Below are positions 1-6,336 of a stretch of 23,016 bases of DNA, one piece after another. The position numbers and the translations under genes are program-made. The notes beneath the pieces are model-generated. The model had not been told where the DNA came from and searched no databases. It saw only the letters and a list, made by a program, of their open reading frames with translations. The number at the start of each line of letters is the position of its first letter. The stretch's first letter is position 1. This DNA comes from JAZNLR01 sp045579195 (GTDB lineage: Bacteria > Bacillota > Clostridia > Christensenellales > CAMQZB01), in the NCBI GenBank assembly GCA_045579195.1, contig JAZNLR010000048.1, positions 1 through 23,016 of the forward strand, given 5' to 3'.

Positions 1-1
1 A

Positions 2-865
2 CTTGCACAGCTGGAGTACTTATATCCTCGTTTGAAAGGTCAAGGAATCAATCTTTCCCGTCTTGGAGGCGGAATCGGGACGCGAGGCCCGGGCGAGACG
101 AAATTAGAGACAGATAAACGTCATTTGCGCCGCCGAATGGACAAGCTTAAACGAGATCTGGAAGACTTGAAAACTCAGCGAAATAACGCGCGGAATCGGC
201 GAAAGAAGAATGAAATCTTCATTGTTAGCCTTGCTGGATATACGAATGCGGGCAAGTCGACGCTTTTGAACCGCTTGACGAATTCGAACGTATACTCAGA
301 AGATATGCTGTTTGCAACGCTTGATCCAACGTCCAGAAAATTGATTTTGCCTGATGGCAAAGAAGTTTTGTTAATCGACACCGTTGGGTTTATTCGCAAT
401 CTTCCCCATCAATTGATCTATGCGTTCCAGTCTACGTTGGAAGACATTGTTTTCAGCAATTTAATTTTGAATGTTTGCGATGTTTCAAGTGATGAGATGC
501 AATCTCAATGTGAAACTGTAGAACGTATCATTTCGGACCTTGGATATCAAGGAGAAATTATCCGAGTATATAATAAATCCGACCTTCTTTCAGAGCGGCC
601 GGAGCATTTTCAAGATGGATGTTTGATTTCAGCAAAGAATGGAGATGGGCTTGAAGAATTGATGGCTCGCATTTCAAAAAGCCTTGCTTATCGTTTCGTC
701 AAAGTAACTTTACACATCCCCTACGTTCAGATCGGGATTTCAGCCGAGATTCGAAAGCTTGCATCTTCTTACGTCGAAGAATACTGTGAAAATTGGATTA
801 AAGTTGAATGCGAACTTCCCGTTTCTGTTGTTGAAAAATATCGAAGTTTTCTTCAAAAGGACTAA
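2..865 (+). CDS. hflX: GTPase HflX, ribosome-splitting (5' end cut by window)
   Basis: HflX is a GTPase that binds the 50S subunit, splits stalled or hibernating ribosomes under stress, and acts in the cytoplasm. The reading frame is open from base 2, so the N-terminus lies outside the window and about 287 residues are visible. The glycine-rich HflX signature GGGIGTRGPGETKLE comes first, then a helical Lys/Arg-rich stretch, then the G domain: P-loop GYTNAGKS (visible residues 79-86), the switch sequence FATLDPT, DTVGF, NKSD and SAKN. A short C-terminal domain of about 60 residues follows. The TTG at base 32 is not the start, because the family sequence continues upstream of it. The stop at 863-865 runs straight into a terminator hairpin. 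In Bacillus hflX (ynbA) sits directly beside ynbB. Here it is on the opposite strand with lexA and a small gene between them. Identification is secure. Confidence 0.95.
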   Translation, partial: LAQLEYLYPRLKGQGINLSRLGGGIGTRGPGETKLETDKRHLRRRMDKLKRDLEDLKTQRNNARNRRKKNEIFIVSLAGYTNAGKSTLLNRLTNSNVYSEDMLFATLDPTSRKLILPDGKEVLLIDTVGFIRNLPHQLIYAFQSTLEDIVFSNLILNVCDVSSDEMQSQCETVERIISDLGYQGEIIRVYNKSDLLSERPEHFQDGCLISAKNGDGLEELMARISKSLAYRFVKVTLHIPYVQIGISAEIRKLASSYVEEYCENWIKVECELPVSVVEKYRSFLQKD

Positions 866-867
866 GC

Positions 868-905
868 AAAAAACAAATGTTGGATTATTCCTTCATTTGT
901 TTTTT
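868..905 (+). terminator. Bidirectional terminator shared by hflX and the cysteine-rich gene
   Basis: The arms 868-879 (AAAAAACAAATG) and 894-905 (CATTTGTTTTTT) are perfect 12-bp complements. Inside the 14-base loop, GGA (882-884) can pair with TCC (889-891) around a TTAT tip. Both strands end in a six-T run, so the element can stop hflX from the left and the cysteine-rich gene from the right. Its right arm and most of its loop encode the last six residues and the stop codon of the cysteine-rich protein. The stem is AT-rich, so its efficiency is uncertain. Confidence 0.7.
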
Positions 906-1073
906 CATTTCTTCCGGTATAATAACCTTGTCAATTTTGATTGTTTTAAAATCTTCATTGGATTCAATGCATTTCATGCAGTTATCGCAAATTTTAGTTG
1001 GATCAAGATCGCAAATATTGCACTCATTGCATTCATCACAGTTTTTATTCGGATTTAAGACACATTTTTTCAT
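885..1073 (-). CDS. Small cysteine-rich protein with a duplicated Cys motif, divergent from lexA
   Basis: This is a 62-residue protein that I cannot place in a named family. The ATG at 1073 is chosen because AAGAGGTG lies just upstream, and a longer in-frame reading would run into the lexA promoter. It carries eight cysteines (4, 12, 15, 18, 21, 29, 32, 35) in two copies of one 15-residue unit of the form C-x3-P-x-K-x-C-D-x-C-x2-C, offset by exactly 17 residues (C4/C21, P8/P25, K10/K27, C12/C29, D13/D30, C15/C32, C18/C35). Four cysteines per unit suggest two metal sites, either zinc or iron-sulfur. This is inference from spacing only. The last 27 residues are charged and lack cysteine. There is no signal peptide or membrane segment. 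It faces lexA across a 133-base region holding a LexA box, so DNA-damage control is possible but unproven. Its 3' end overlaps a terminator hairpin. Confidence 0.8.
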   Translation of the reverse strand: MKKCVLNPNKNCDECNECNICDLDPTKICDNCMKCIESNEDFKTIKIDKVIIPEEMKKQMKE

Positions 1074-1092
1074 ATTCACACCTCTTAAAATG

Positions 1093-1098
1093 ATTGTA
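1093..1098 (-). promoter_or_regulatory. Candidate -10 for the cysteine-rich gene
   Basis: On the minus strand TACAAT lies 19 bases upstream of the ATG at 1073. No good -35 hexamer is found at 17 bases (TTTCTT there is weak). The region just upstream is instead occupied by the inverted repeat at 1102-1118. The call rests mainly on the -10 match and its position. Confidence 0.4.
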
Positions 1099-1101
1099 TC
1101 A

Positions 1102-1118
1102 CTTTTTTGTGAAAAAAG
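1102..1118. repeat. Perfect 7-bp inverted repeat upstream of the cysteine-rich gene
   Basis: CTTTTTT, a three-base GTG centre, then AAAAAAG form a perfect inverted repeat. It sits next to the candidate -10 of the cysteine-rich gene, where its -35 region would be. It could be an operator or a chance A/T-rich symmetry. Confidence 0.4.
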
Positions 1119-1144
1119 AAACTGTTTTTCAGCACAAGAATTAT

Positions 1145-1156
1145 GAACATTTGTTT
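1145..1156. promoter_or_regulatory. LexA (DinR) box
   Basis: GAACATTTGTTT fits the Firmicutes LexA operator core GAAC-N4-GTTC/T. Its right end overlaps the lexA -35 hexamer (1155-1160) by two bases, so bound LexA would block its own promoter. It also lies about 47 bases upstream of the candidate -10 of the divergent cysteine-rich gene and could act on both. Confidence 0.75.
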
Positions 1157-1183
1157 GCAATTTATTGAAAAGTATGTTATAAT
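1155..1183 (+). promoter_or_regulatory. lexA promoter (-35 TTGCAA, 17-bp spacer, -10 TATAAT)
   Basis: TTGCAA at 1155-1160 and TATAAT at 1178-1183 are separated by exactly 17 bases. This is a near-consensus vegetative promoter that gives a leader of only about 15-18 bases before the lexA ATG at 1207. The -35 is overlapped by the LexA box. Confidence 0.8.
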
Positions 1184-1206
1184 TAAAAAAAATCGTTGGA
1201 AATTTT

Positions 1207-1821
1207 ATGAAAAAAGCAGGTATTGACAATAAACTTCAAGATGTCTTAAATTATCTCAAGAGTTTTATCGACGAAAATGGCTTTCCCCCGTCTGTTCGTG
1301 AAATTGCTTCGACGTTGCACATTAAATCTACAGCAACTGTCTATTATTACCTCGAAAAACTTGAGGCGATGGGTTGTGTAAAAAAGTCTAAATCAAAGAA
1401 TCGCGCTTTGGAAGTCGTTGGTTATAAGGCCAAGGCTGACAAGGATATGACCTCGGTTCCCGTTGTTGGACAGATTGCAGCCGGTGAACCGATCTGGGCT
1501 GTTGAGAATTATGAGGATACCTTTTCCCTGCCCACCAACTTGTTTGGCTATGACGATTTGTTTATGTTAAATGTCAAAGGAAACAGTATGATTGAGGCCG
1601 GAATTTTTGACGGCGATATGATTGTTGTCAAACGCCAGGAAACGGCAAATAACGGTGATATTGTTGTTGCGCTTTTGGATGATTCGTCTACCGTCAAGCG
1701 TTTCTTCCGGAAAGAAGATTATGTCATTCTTCATCCTGAAAATTCGACGATGTCTGACATTATGATTAAAGACGTTCAGATTTTAGGGCGCGTGATTGGG
1801 TCGATTCGAAAATTTCGTTAG
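1207..1821 (+). CDS. lexA: SOS repressor LexA
   Basis: LexA represses DNA-damage genes and is inactivated by RecA-stimulated self-cleavage. The 204-residue length is typical for Firmicutes. Residues 1-65 form the winged helix domain (PPSVREIASTLHIKSTATVYYYLEKLE). The cleavage site is Ala92-Gly93 in QIAAGEP. The catalytic dyad is Ser127 (GNSMIEAGIFDGD) and Lys164 (SSTVKRFFR), so the protein should be cleavable. The ATG at 1207 follows a modest GGA ribosome site. A LexA box over its -35 implies autoregulation. It faces the cysteine-rich gene and is followed by a strong hairpin terminator that separates it from the convergent ynbB operon. Confidence 0.98.
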   Translation: MKKAGIDNKLQDVLNYLKSFIDENGFPPSVREIASTLHIKSTATVYYYLEKLEAMGCVKKSKSKNRALEVVGYKAKADKDMTSVPVVGQIAAGEPIWAVENYEDTFSLPTNLFGYDDLFMLNVKGNSMIEAGIFDGDMIVVKRQETANNGDIVVALLDDSSTVKRFFRKEDYVILHPENSTMSDIMIKDVQILGRVIGSIRKFR

Positions 1822-1839
1822 AACTTGATTAAAAAAAGA

Positions 1840-1882
1840 GCGGTTTCCGGTAATAATCATAGAGATTTTTCCGGTAAACTGC
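1840..1882 (+). other. Imperfect hairpin in the lexA 3' region
   Basis: GCGGTTTCCGG (1840-1850) can pair with CCGGTAAACTGC (1871-1882) with one G-U pair and one bulged A, around a 20-base AT-rich loop. It is not followed directly by a T-run, so it is not a terminator by itself. It may protect the 3' end or be part of a small transcript. Confidence 0.4.
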
Positions 1883-1900
1883 ATGTGGTCTCAAATTAAC

Positions 1901-1936
1901 AAGTTAAGGCGTGGCGTGAAAGCCGCGCCTTAACTT
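1901..1936 (+). terminator. Strong intrinsic terminator after lexA, possibly bidirectional
   Basis: A 15-bp stem (1901-1915 with 1922-1936, one G-U pair) with loop GTGAAA is followed by TTATTC. It lies between the convergent lexA and ynbB genes. It should stop lexA and may also stop the miaB-ynbB operon, although the T-tract on the minus strand is poor. Confidence 0.85.
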
Positions 1937-2031
1937 TTATTCAGTTTTATTAATCAAACTTGTCCCAACTATCAAATCAGGTAGTTATATAGCGTCGACA
2001 AAATTATAGATTATTTCTATCGTATGATAAC
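1937..2031. other. AT-rich intergenic end region
   Basis: This is the rest of the 210-base gap between the convergent lexA and ynbB stops. I see only small hairpins, for example ATAGA/TCTAT near 2005-2020, and no promoter, ribosome site or open frame of interest. Confidence 0.4.
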
Positions 2032-3261
2032 TTATAATGATTTTAAACACTGCATCAATGCAAGCTTCACATGCTCATATGTCAAACCACCCTGCATATA
2101 GGCAACGTATGGCGCACGAATCGGCGAATCTGCAGAAAGCTCAATAGAAGCGCCCTGAACAAAGCATCCTGCCGCCATAATAACTGGCGATTCATATCCG
2201 GGCATATCCCAAGGTTCAGGGGTGACATAACTGTCGACCGGGGAAGCAAATTGAATGCCTTGAATAAAGTGAATCAACTCTAAATCTGTGTCAAATTTGA
2301 TGCTTGTTATAATGTCGTGATATGTATCCGTCGGTTTGGGAAGAACGTCATATCCAAGGTCTAGCATCACTTGTCCTACAAGTTTTGCGCCTTTAATTGC
2401 TTGGGCCACAACGTGCGGCGATAGGAAAAGACCTTGATAAAAGAGTTGATATCCATATGTATACGAACCAACTTCACATCCAATGGAAGGCGCAGTCAAA
2501 CGGTAAGAAATGAGTTCAATTGGCTCTTTCTTTCCCGCAATATATGCTCCGGTCGGCGCGATTCCACCGCCGGGGTTTTTGATCAACGATCCGATGATTA
2601 CGTCAGCTCCAACGTCGGTCGGTTCGATGGTTTCAACAAATTCACCATAGCAATTGTCAACCATGACAATTGAACTTGGAGAAAGCTCTTTTGCAAGATC
2701 GATTGCGCGCTTGATGGAGTCAATGGAAAGTGCATTTCTCCATGCATAACCTCTCGAACGTTGCAAATAGATGATCTTAAAAGGTTTTTTCGCCGACTTT
2801 AGTTTCATTGAAATTGCATCAAGATCAAAATCGTCGTTTTTCAGATCAATTGTTTCAAAGGAAACCCCAAAATCGGCAAGAGATCCATTCCCTTTACCGT
2901 GAATCACTTCCTCTAGCGTGTCGTAAGGTGTTCCCGAAATGGAGAGAATGCTGTCATTCGGTCTGGAAATTCCAAAGAGAGCCAACGTGAGTGCGTGCGT
3001 TCCGCTTACAATTTGCGGCGAAACAATCGCGCTTTCTGCGTTGAAAACGTCCGCAAAAAGAGTTCCAAGAGTATCACGCCCGACGTCATCATAACCATAT
3101 CCCGTTGTTGCTTGAAAGTGACGGAGGGAAATTTTATTTTTCTGAAATGCAGTCAGAACTTTCTTCTGATTGAAGAATGCAATTTTATCAACTTCTTTGA
3201 AGCTTTCAATGAGTTTTTCTTCGGCAGTTTGAATTAATTTTTCAATTTCGAGTTGAATCAT
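2032..3261 (-). CDS. ynbB: PLP-dependent enzyme of the YnbB / methionine gamma-lyase family
   Basis: This is a 409-residue fold-type I pyridoxal-phosphate enzyme, annotated in Firmicutes as YnbB, 'methionine gamma-lyase family' or 'aluminium resistance' protein. The true substrate is not established. The family signature near the N-terminus, TGYGYDDVGRD (residues 53-63), is present. So are a cofactor-binding Asp in VDNCYGEF (about 202), the Schiff-base Lys228 in GSLIKNPGGG, and a C-terminal GGLTYEH segment. Start ATG is preceded by AAGGAG four bases upstream. It begins inside hfq (20-base overlap), so it is likely translationally coupled as the last gene of the miaB operon. Next to it is the gap containing the lexA terminator. 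The family is clear and the physiological role is not. Confidence 0.92.
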   Translation of the reverse strand: MIQLEIEKLIQTAEEKLIESFKEVDKIAFFNQKKVLTAFQKNKISLRHFQATTGYGYDDVGRDTLGTLFADVFNAESAIVSPQIVSGTHALTLALFGISRPNDSILSISGTPYDTLEEVIHGKGNGSLADFGVSFETIDLKNDDFDLDAISMKLKSAKKPFKIIYLQRSRGYAWRNALSIDSIKRAIDLAKELSPSSIVMVDNCYGEFVETIEPTDVGADVIIGSLIKNPGGGIAPTGAYIAGKKEPIELISYRLTAPSIGCEVGSYTYGYQLFYQGLFLSPHVVAQAIKGAKLVGQVMLDLGYDVLPKPTDTYHDIITSIKFDTDLELIHFIQGIQFASPVDSYVTPEPWDMPGYESPVIMAAGCFVQGASIELSADSPIRAPYVAYMQGGLTYEHVKLALMQCLKSL

Positions 3262-3505
3262 AGTTCTCCTTTGTGTTTTGTCGATTTTCAGTGAGCGTTT
3301 GAAAATCGGTTTGAATTAAGATGATATTTGACTTATAGATCATGATTTGTTTTCCATCATCAACATCCATAATCACGGTTTGGTTGTCAAAACCGCGGAT
3401 ACCGCCAAAAACGGAGGCCCCCGAAGTTAAAAGTACTTCACAAACCCGTTTTTCCCTTCGAATTTGATTGAGAACAATATCCTGCAAAACAAAAGATGAT
3501 TTCAA
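3242..3505 (-). CDS. hfq: RNA chaperone Hfq
   Basis: Hfq is an Sm-like hexamer that binds small RNAs and A/U-rich mRNA. The 87-residue protein starts with TTG at 3505, supported by AAAGAGGTAAG eight bases upstream, and this start puts Gln8-Asp9 at the conserved position. The Sm1 motif lies in GIRGFDNQTVIMD (about 36-47). The Sm2 motif is IYKSNI (56-61). In most Hfq proteins Sm2 reads YKHA. Here Tyr57 and Lys58 are kept but the His is Ser59, so the uridine-binding proximal pore may differ. The tail after residue 66 is polar, Asn/Thr/Glu-rich and probably disordered. The gene follows miaA by 48 bases and its end overlaps ynbB. Confidence 0.94.
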   Translation of the reverse strand: MKSSFVLQDIVLNQIRREKRVCEVLLTSGASVFGGIRGFDNQTVIMDVDDGKQIMIYKSNIILIQTDFQTLTENRQNTKENYDSTRN

Positions 3506-3553
3506 CGAAACTTACCTCTTTTTTTTAATGAAGGATATCCAATTTAAAAGCGA

Positions 3554-4468
3554 TTAAACGAAATCCGCAAGGATGCGTTTAACATTATTTTCAAGAGAGT
3601 TGTTTGCATCAAGAATCACGGGGTTTTTTGAGCGGAACCAAGTCATTTGACGTTTTGCATAGTTGCGAGAGTTCTTTTTGATTAATTCCTTTGTTTCATC
3701 TAAAGAAGAAGTCCCGTCAAAATATGCAAAGAGTTCACGATATCCAATTGCTTGCATTGACTGAAGAGATTTTCCATATCCACGATCAAGAAGATGTTTC
3801 ATTTCATCTAATAGTCCGTTTTCAAACATAATGTCAACGCGAGCATTGATGCGCTGATAAAGCTTTTCTCTCTCCCAATCAATTACGTAAAGGATGTGTT
3901 CAAAGCGAGGCTGCATTTTTTCTTCAAAAGAAGATTTTGTTTTCCCCGTCAATTCAAAGATTTCAAGAGCGCGAATCGTTCGTTTGACATCATTGACTGA
4001 GATTTTTTTAGCAGAAACTGGATCGATCTTCCAAAGGAGTTCGTGAAGAAACTCTTTTCCTTTTTGTTCGAGAATTGTATCGTATTTTTTACGGATTTCA
4101 ATGGATTTTTCAGAGTTTCCGAGCGCCATCGGATAAAGTAAAGCTTGGATATATAACCCGGTTCCTCCGACAATGATGACGTTCTTTCCCCGTGCGCGGA
4201 TCTCTTCGATTGCTTTGATTGCATGCTGAGCAAACAAAGCTGCAGAAAACTCCTCATCAGGGTTGATAATGTCAATCAAATGATGAGAAACTCCTTCCCG
4301 TTCAAGAATGCTCGGTTTTGCAGTTCCAATGTCCATATCTTTGTAAATTTGCATGGAATCTGCCGAGATTATTTCTGCATTTAGCCACTTTGCAAGCGAA
4401 ATTGAGAGCGCTGTTTTCCCTGATGCTGTTGGACCGCCGAGAACGATTAAACGATTCGCTTGAACCAT
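3554..4468 (-). CDS. miaA: tRNA dimethylallyltransferase MiaA
   Basis: MiaA transfers a dimethylallyl group to A37 of tRNAs that read codons starting with U, giving i6A. MiaB, encoded three genes upstream in this operon, then thiomethylates it. The 304 residues are typical. The P-loop is GPTASGKT (12-19), followed by the catalytic Asp region DSMQIYKDMDIGTAKP (37-52), the isopentenyl-binding GGTGLYIQALLYP and the tRNA-binding YAKRQMTWFR near the C-terminus. The ATG at 4468 has AAGGAG eight bases upstream. It overlaps the mutL end by 22 bases, which suggests coupled translation. Confidence 0.97.
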   Translation of the reverse strand: MVQANRLIVLGGPTASGKTALSISLAKWLNAEIISADSMQIYKDMDIGTAKPSILEREGVSHHLIDIINPDEEFSAALFAQHAIKAIEEIRARGKNVIIVGGTGLYIQALLYPMALGNSEKSIEIRKKYDTILEQKGKEFLHELLWKIDPVSAKKISVNDVKRTIRALEIFELTGKTKSSFEEKMQPRFEHILYVIDWEREKLYQRINARVDIMFENGLLDEMKHLLDRGYGKSLQSMQAIGYRELFAYFDGTSSLDETKELIKKNSRNYAKRQMTWFRSKNPVILDANNSLENNVKRILADFV

Positions 4469-6336
4469 TTTTCAATCTCCTTTTTCTCTAGTTGCACTAA
4501 AATTGGGCGTCCATGCGGGCATTTTAATGTCAATCCACTTTTGATTTGTGAAATCATAAAGGAAATGTCCGCTTCACGCAACGAATCTCCTGCTTTCACT
4601 GCATTTTTGCAAGCTGTTTGCATTAGCTTTTCTGAGACGATTGTAAGGACATCATCGATTTCATAGTACTCTAAGTTCGATAAAACCTCGGAAAAATAAC
4701 GTTCTATGTTCAAATTTGCCAGGTCTGCGGGGATCGCGTTGACTTTGATCGTCGTGTCGCCAAAGGGTTCCAAATCAAAGCCAATCATTTGGAAAGCAGT
4801 CGCCTTTTCCATTACAAAATGGTATTCAGTCGGATTTAATGTTAAAATGTATGGAACAAGCAGGAGTTGTTTTGTTGTTGTTCGCGCTTCATATTGCTTT
4901 CGGAGCTGATCATAAAGCAATCGTTCATGTGCTGCATGCTGATCTATGAGATAGCAACAGTCATTTGATTCGCAGACAATGTATGTTTTAAAAAGCGTGC
5001 CCAAGATTGTGACGTGGTCAAAAATGGGAAGAACATCTTGCTTTGCTTCTGAATCCGACAAAGTTGCTGTTCCGGTCTTCAGGATTGTTTCGTCTAGCTT
5101 TCCAAAAATTTCGGGAGTTTCAAATCCAGAATGATAAAAAGTTGATTCCTGTTTCACCTCTTCAATGTTTTGATTTGCTTGAAGATCATTCTCTTTTTCT
5201 CTTCTAAAAATCGACTCTTTGGCAAAGTTGAAAAGCTCGTCCCGTATAGGTTCGGATTTTGTTCTAACCTTCACTTCGTTTTCGAATATAAAAGGATTTT
5301 CAAACGCAGGTAAAATTGGTTGCTCTTCCTTTTGAACACTGACAACTTCCATGGAAGAGTTTAAAACAGAGAGGATCATCTTATAGATGCTTCCAAAAAT
5401 CAAATTGTTATCAGAGAAACGAACGTCCGCTTTGTTCGGATGTACGTTGACGTCAACAATTTCAGTCGGAATTGTGACGTGTAAAACGTAAAATGGATAG
5501 TTTCTCTTCATCAAAAACGGCGAATATGCATTAAAGATTGCTGTTGAAATTGTCTGATTAACGATATAACGTCCGTTTAGAATAATCGTTTGATACGTTC
5601 TGTTTGCCTTTGTGTAATCGTGCTTTCCGATATAACCAAAAAGTTTTATAGAATTTCGTTCCAAATCGACCTTGAAGGAATTGCGAATTGCCTCTCCACC
5701 GTAAATTGCAAAGATAGCATCATCGAGCCCCTTCCCGGAAGTTTGTATGATCAATTTTCCGTCAATAAAGTAGCGGAAAGAAACAGTCGGATTTGCCAAA
5801 ATCATACGGTGAATGAGATTTGTGATTTCCCCCTCTTCACTCTTTGGTTTTTTTAAAAATTTTGCACGGACAGGAACGTTAAAAAAAAGATTATTAACCT
5901 CAATGTCCGTTCCAGTTGAAATGCCAATGTCTTCAATGGAAATGATATCGCCTCCACGAATTTCAATCTTTTTTCCAAATTCGTTTTCTATCGTCTTTGT
6001 TTGCATCGTGACCATGGAAACGGAGGCAATGCTTGCAAGTGCTTCACCGCGGAAACCCAACGTGCTGATTTCAAAGAGATCATTGGATGTGCAAATTTTG
6101 CTTGTGGCGTGAGGCAAAAAAGCGCGTTCAACTTGGTCTGGTTCAATTCCGCAACCATTGTCAATGACGCGAATATGCTCGATTCCGCCGCCAGAAATGC
6201 GAACGGTGACATCAGTTGCACCTGCATCGATGCTGTTTTCAACAAGCTCTTTTACAACAGAAGCCGGACGTTCAATGACCTCGCCTGCGGCAATTTTGTT
6301 ATAAACAGAGCGATCAAGAAGATTAATCGTTGCCAT
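4447..6336 (-). CDS. mutL: DNA mismatch repair protein MutL
   Basis: MutL links MutS mismatch recognition to strand cutting. The 629 residues include an N-terminal GHKL ATPase with KELVENSIDAGAT (29-41), DNGCGI (59-64), TSKI (78-81) and GFRGEAL (94-100), a linker of about 110 residues, and a C-terminal endonuclease domain. The endonuclease metal motif DQHA-x2-E-x4-E is present as D465QHA, E471, with Asp476 in place of the last Glu. ACK (575-577) and CPHGRP (606-611) complete the site. An LPAF-type clamp-binding sequence with QPILP lies in the linker. This is therefore an endonuclease MutL for a MutH-less system. ATG at 6336 follows GAGGTAGAAA. It overlaps mutS by 14 bases and miaA by 22. Confidence 0.97.
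   Translation of the reverse strand: MATINLLDRSVYNKIAAGEVIERPASVVKELVENSIDAGATDVTVRISGGGIEHIRVIDNGCGIEPDQVERAFLPHATSKICTSNDLFEISTLGFRGEALASIASVSMVTMQTKTIENEFGKKIEIRGGDIISIEDIGISTGTDIEVNNLFFNVPVRAKFLKKPKSEEGEITNLIHRMILANPTVSFRYFIDGKLIIQTSGKGLDDAIFAIYGGEAIRNSFKVDLERNSIKLFGYIGKHDYTKANRTYQTIILNGRYIVNQTISTAIFNAYSPFLMKRNYPFYVLHVTIPTEIVDVNVHPNKADVRFSDNNLIFGSIYKMILSVLNSSMEVVSVQKEEQPILPAFENPFIFENEVKVRTKSEPIRDELFNFAKESIFRREKENDLQANQNIEEVKQESTFYHSGFETPEIFGKLDETILKTGTATLSDSEAKQDVLPIFDHVTILGTLFKTYIVCESNDCCYLIDQHAAHERLLYDQLRKQYEARTTTKQLLLVPYILTLNPTEYHFVMEKATAFQMIGFDLEPFGDTTIKVNAIPADLANLNIERYFSEVLSNLEYYEIDDVLTIVSEKLMQTACKNAVKAGDSLREADISFMISQIKSGLTLKCPHGRPILVQLEKKEIEKWFKRIV

Noticed and set aside
1993..1999. 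0A-like TGTCGAC between lexA and ynbB
   Set aside because: It has one mismatch and lies between convergent gene ends with no promoter nearby.
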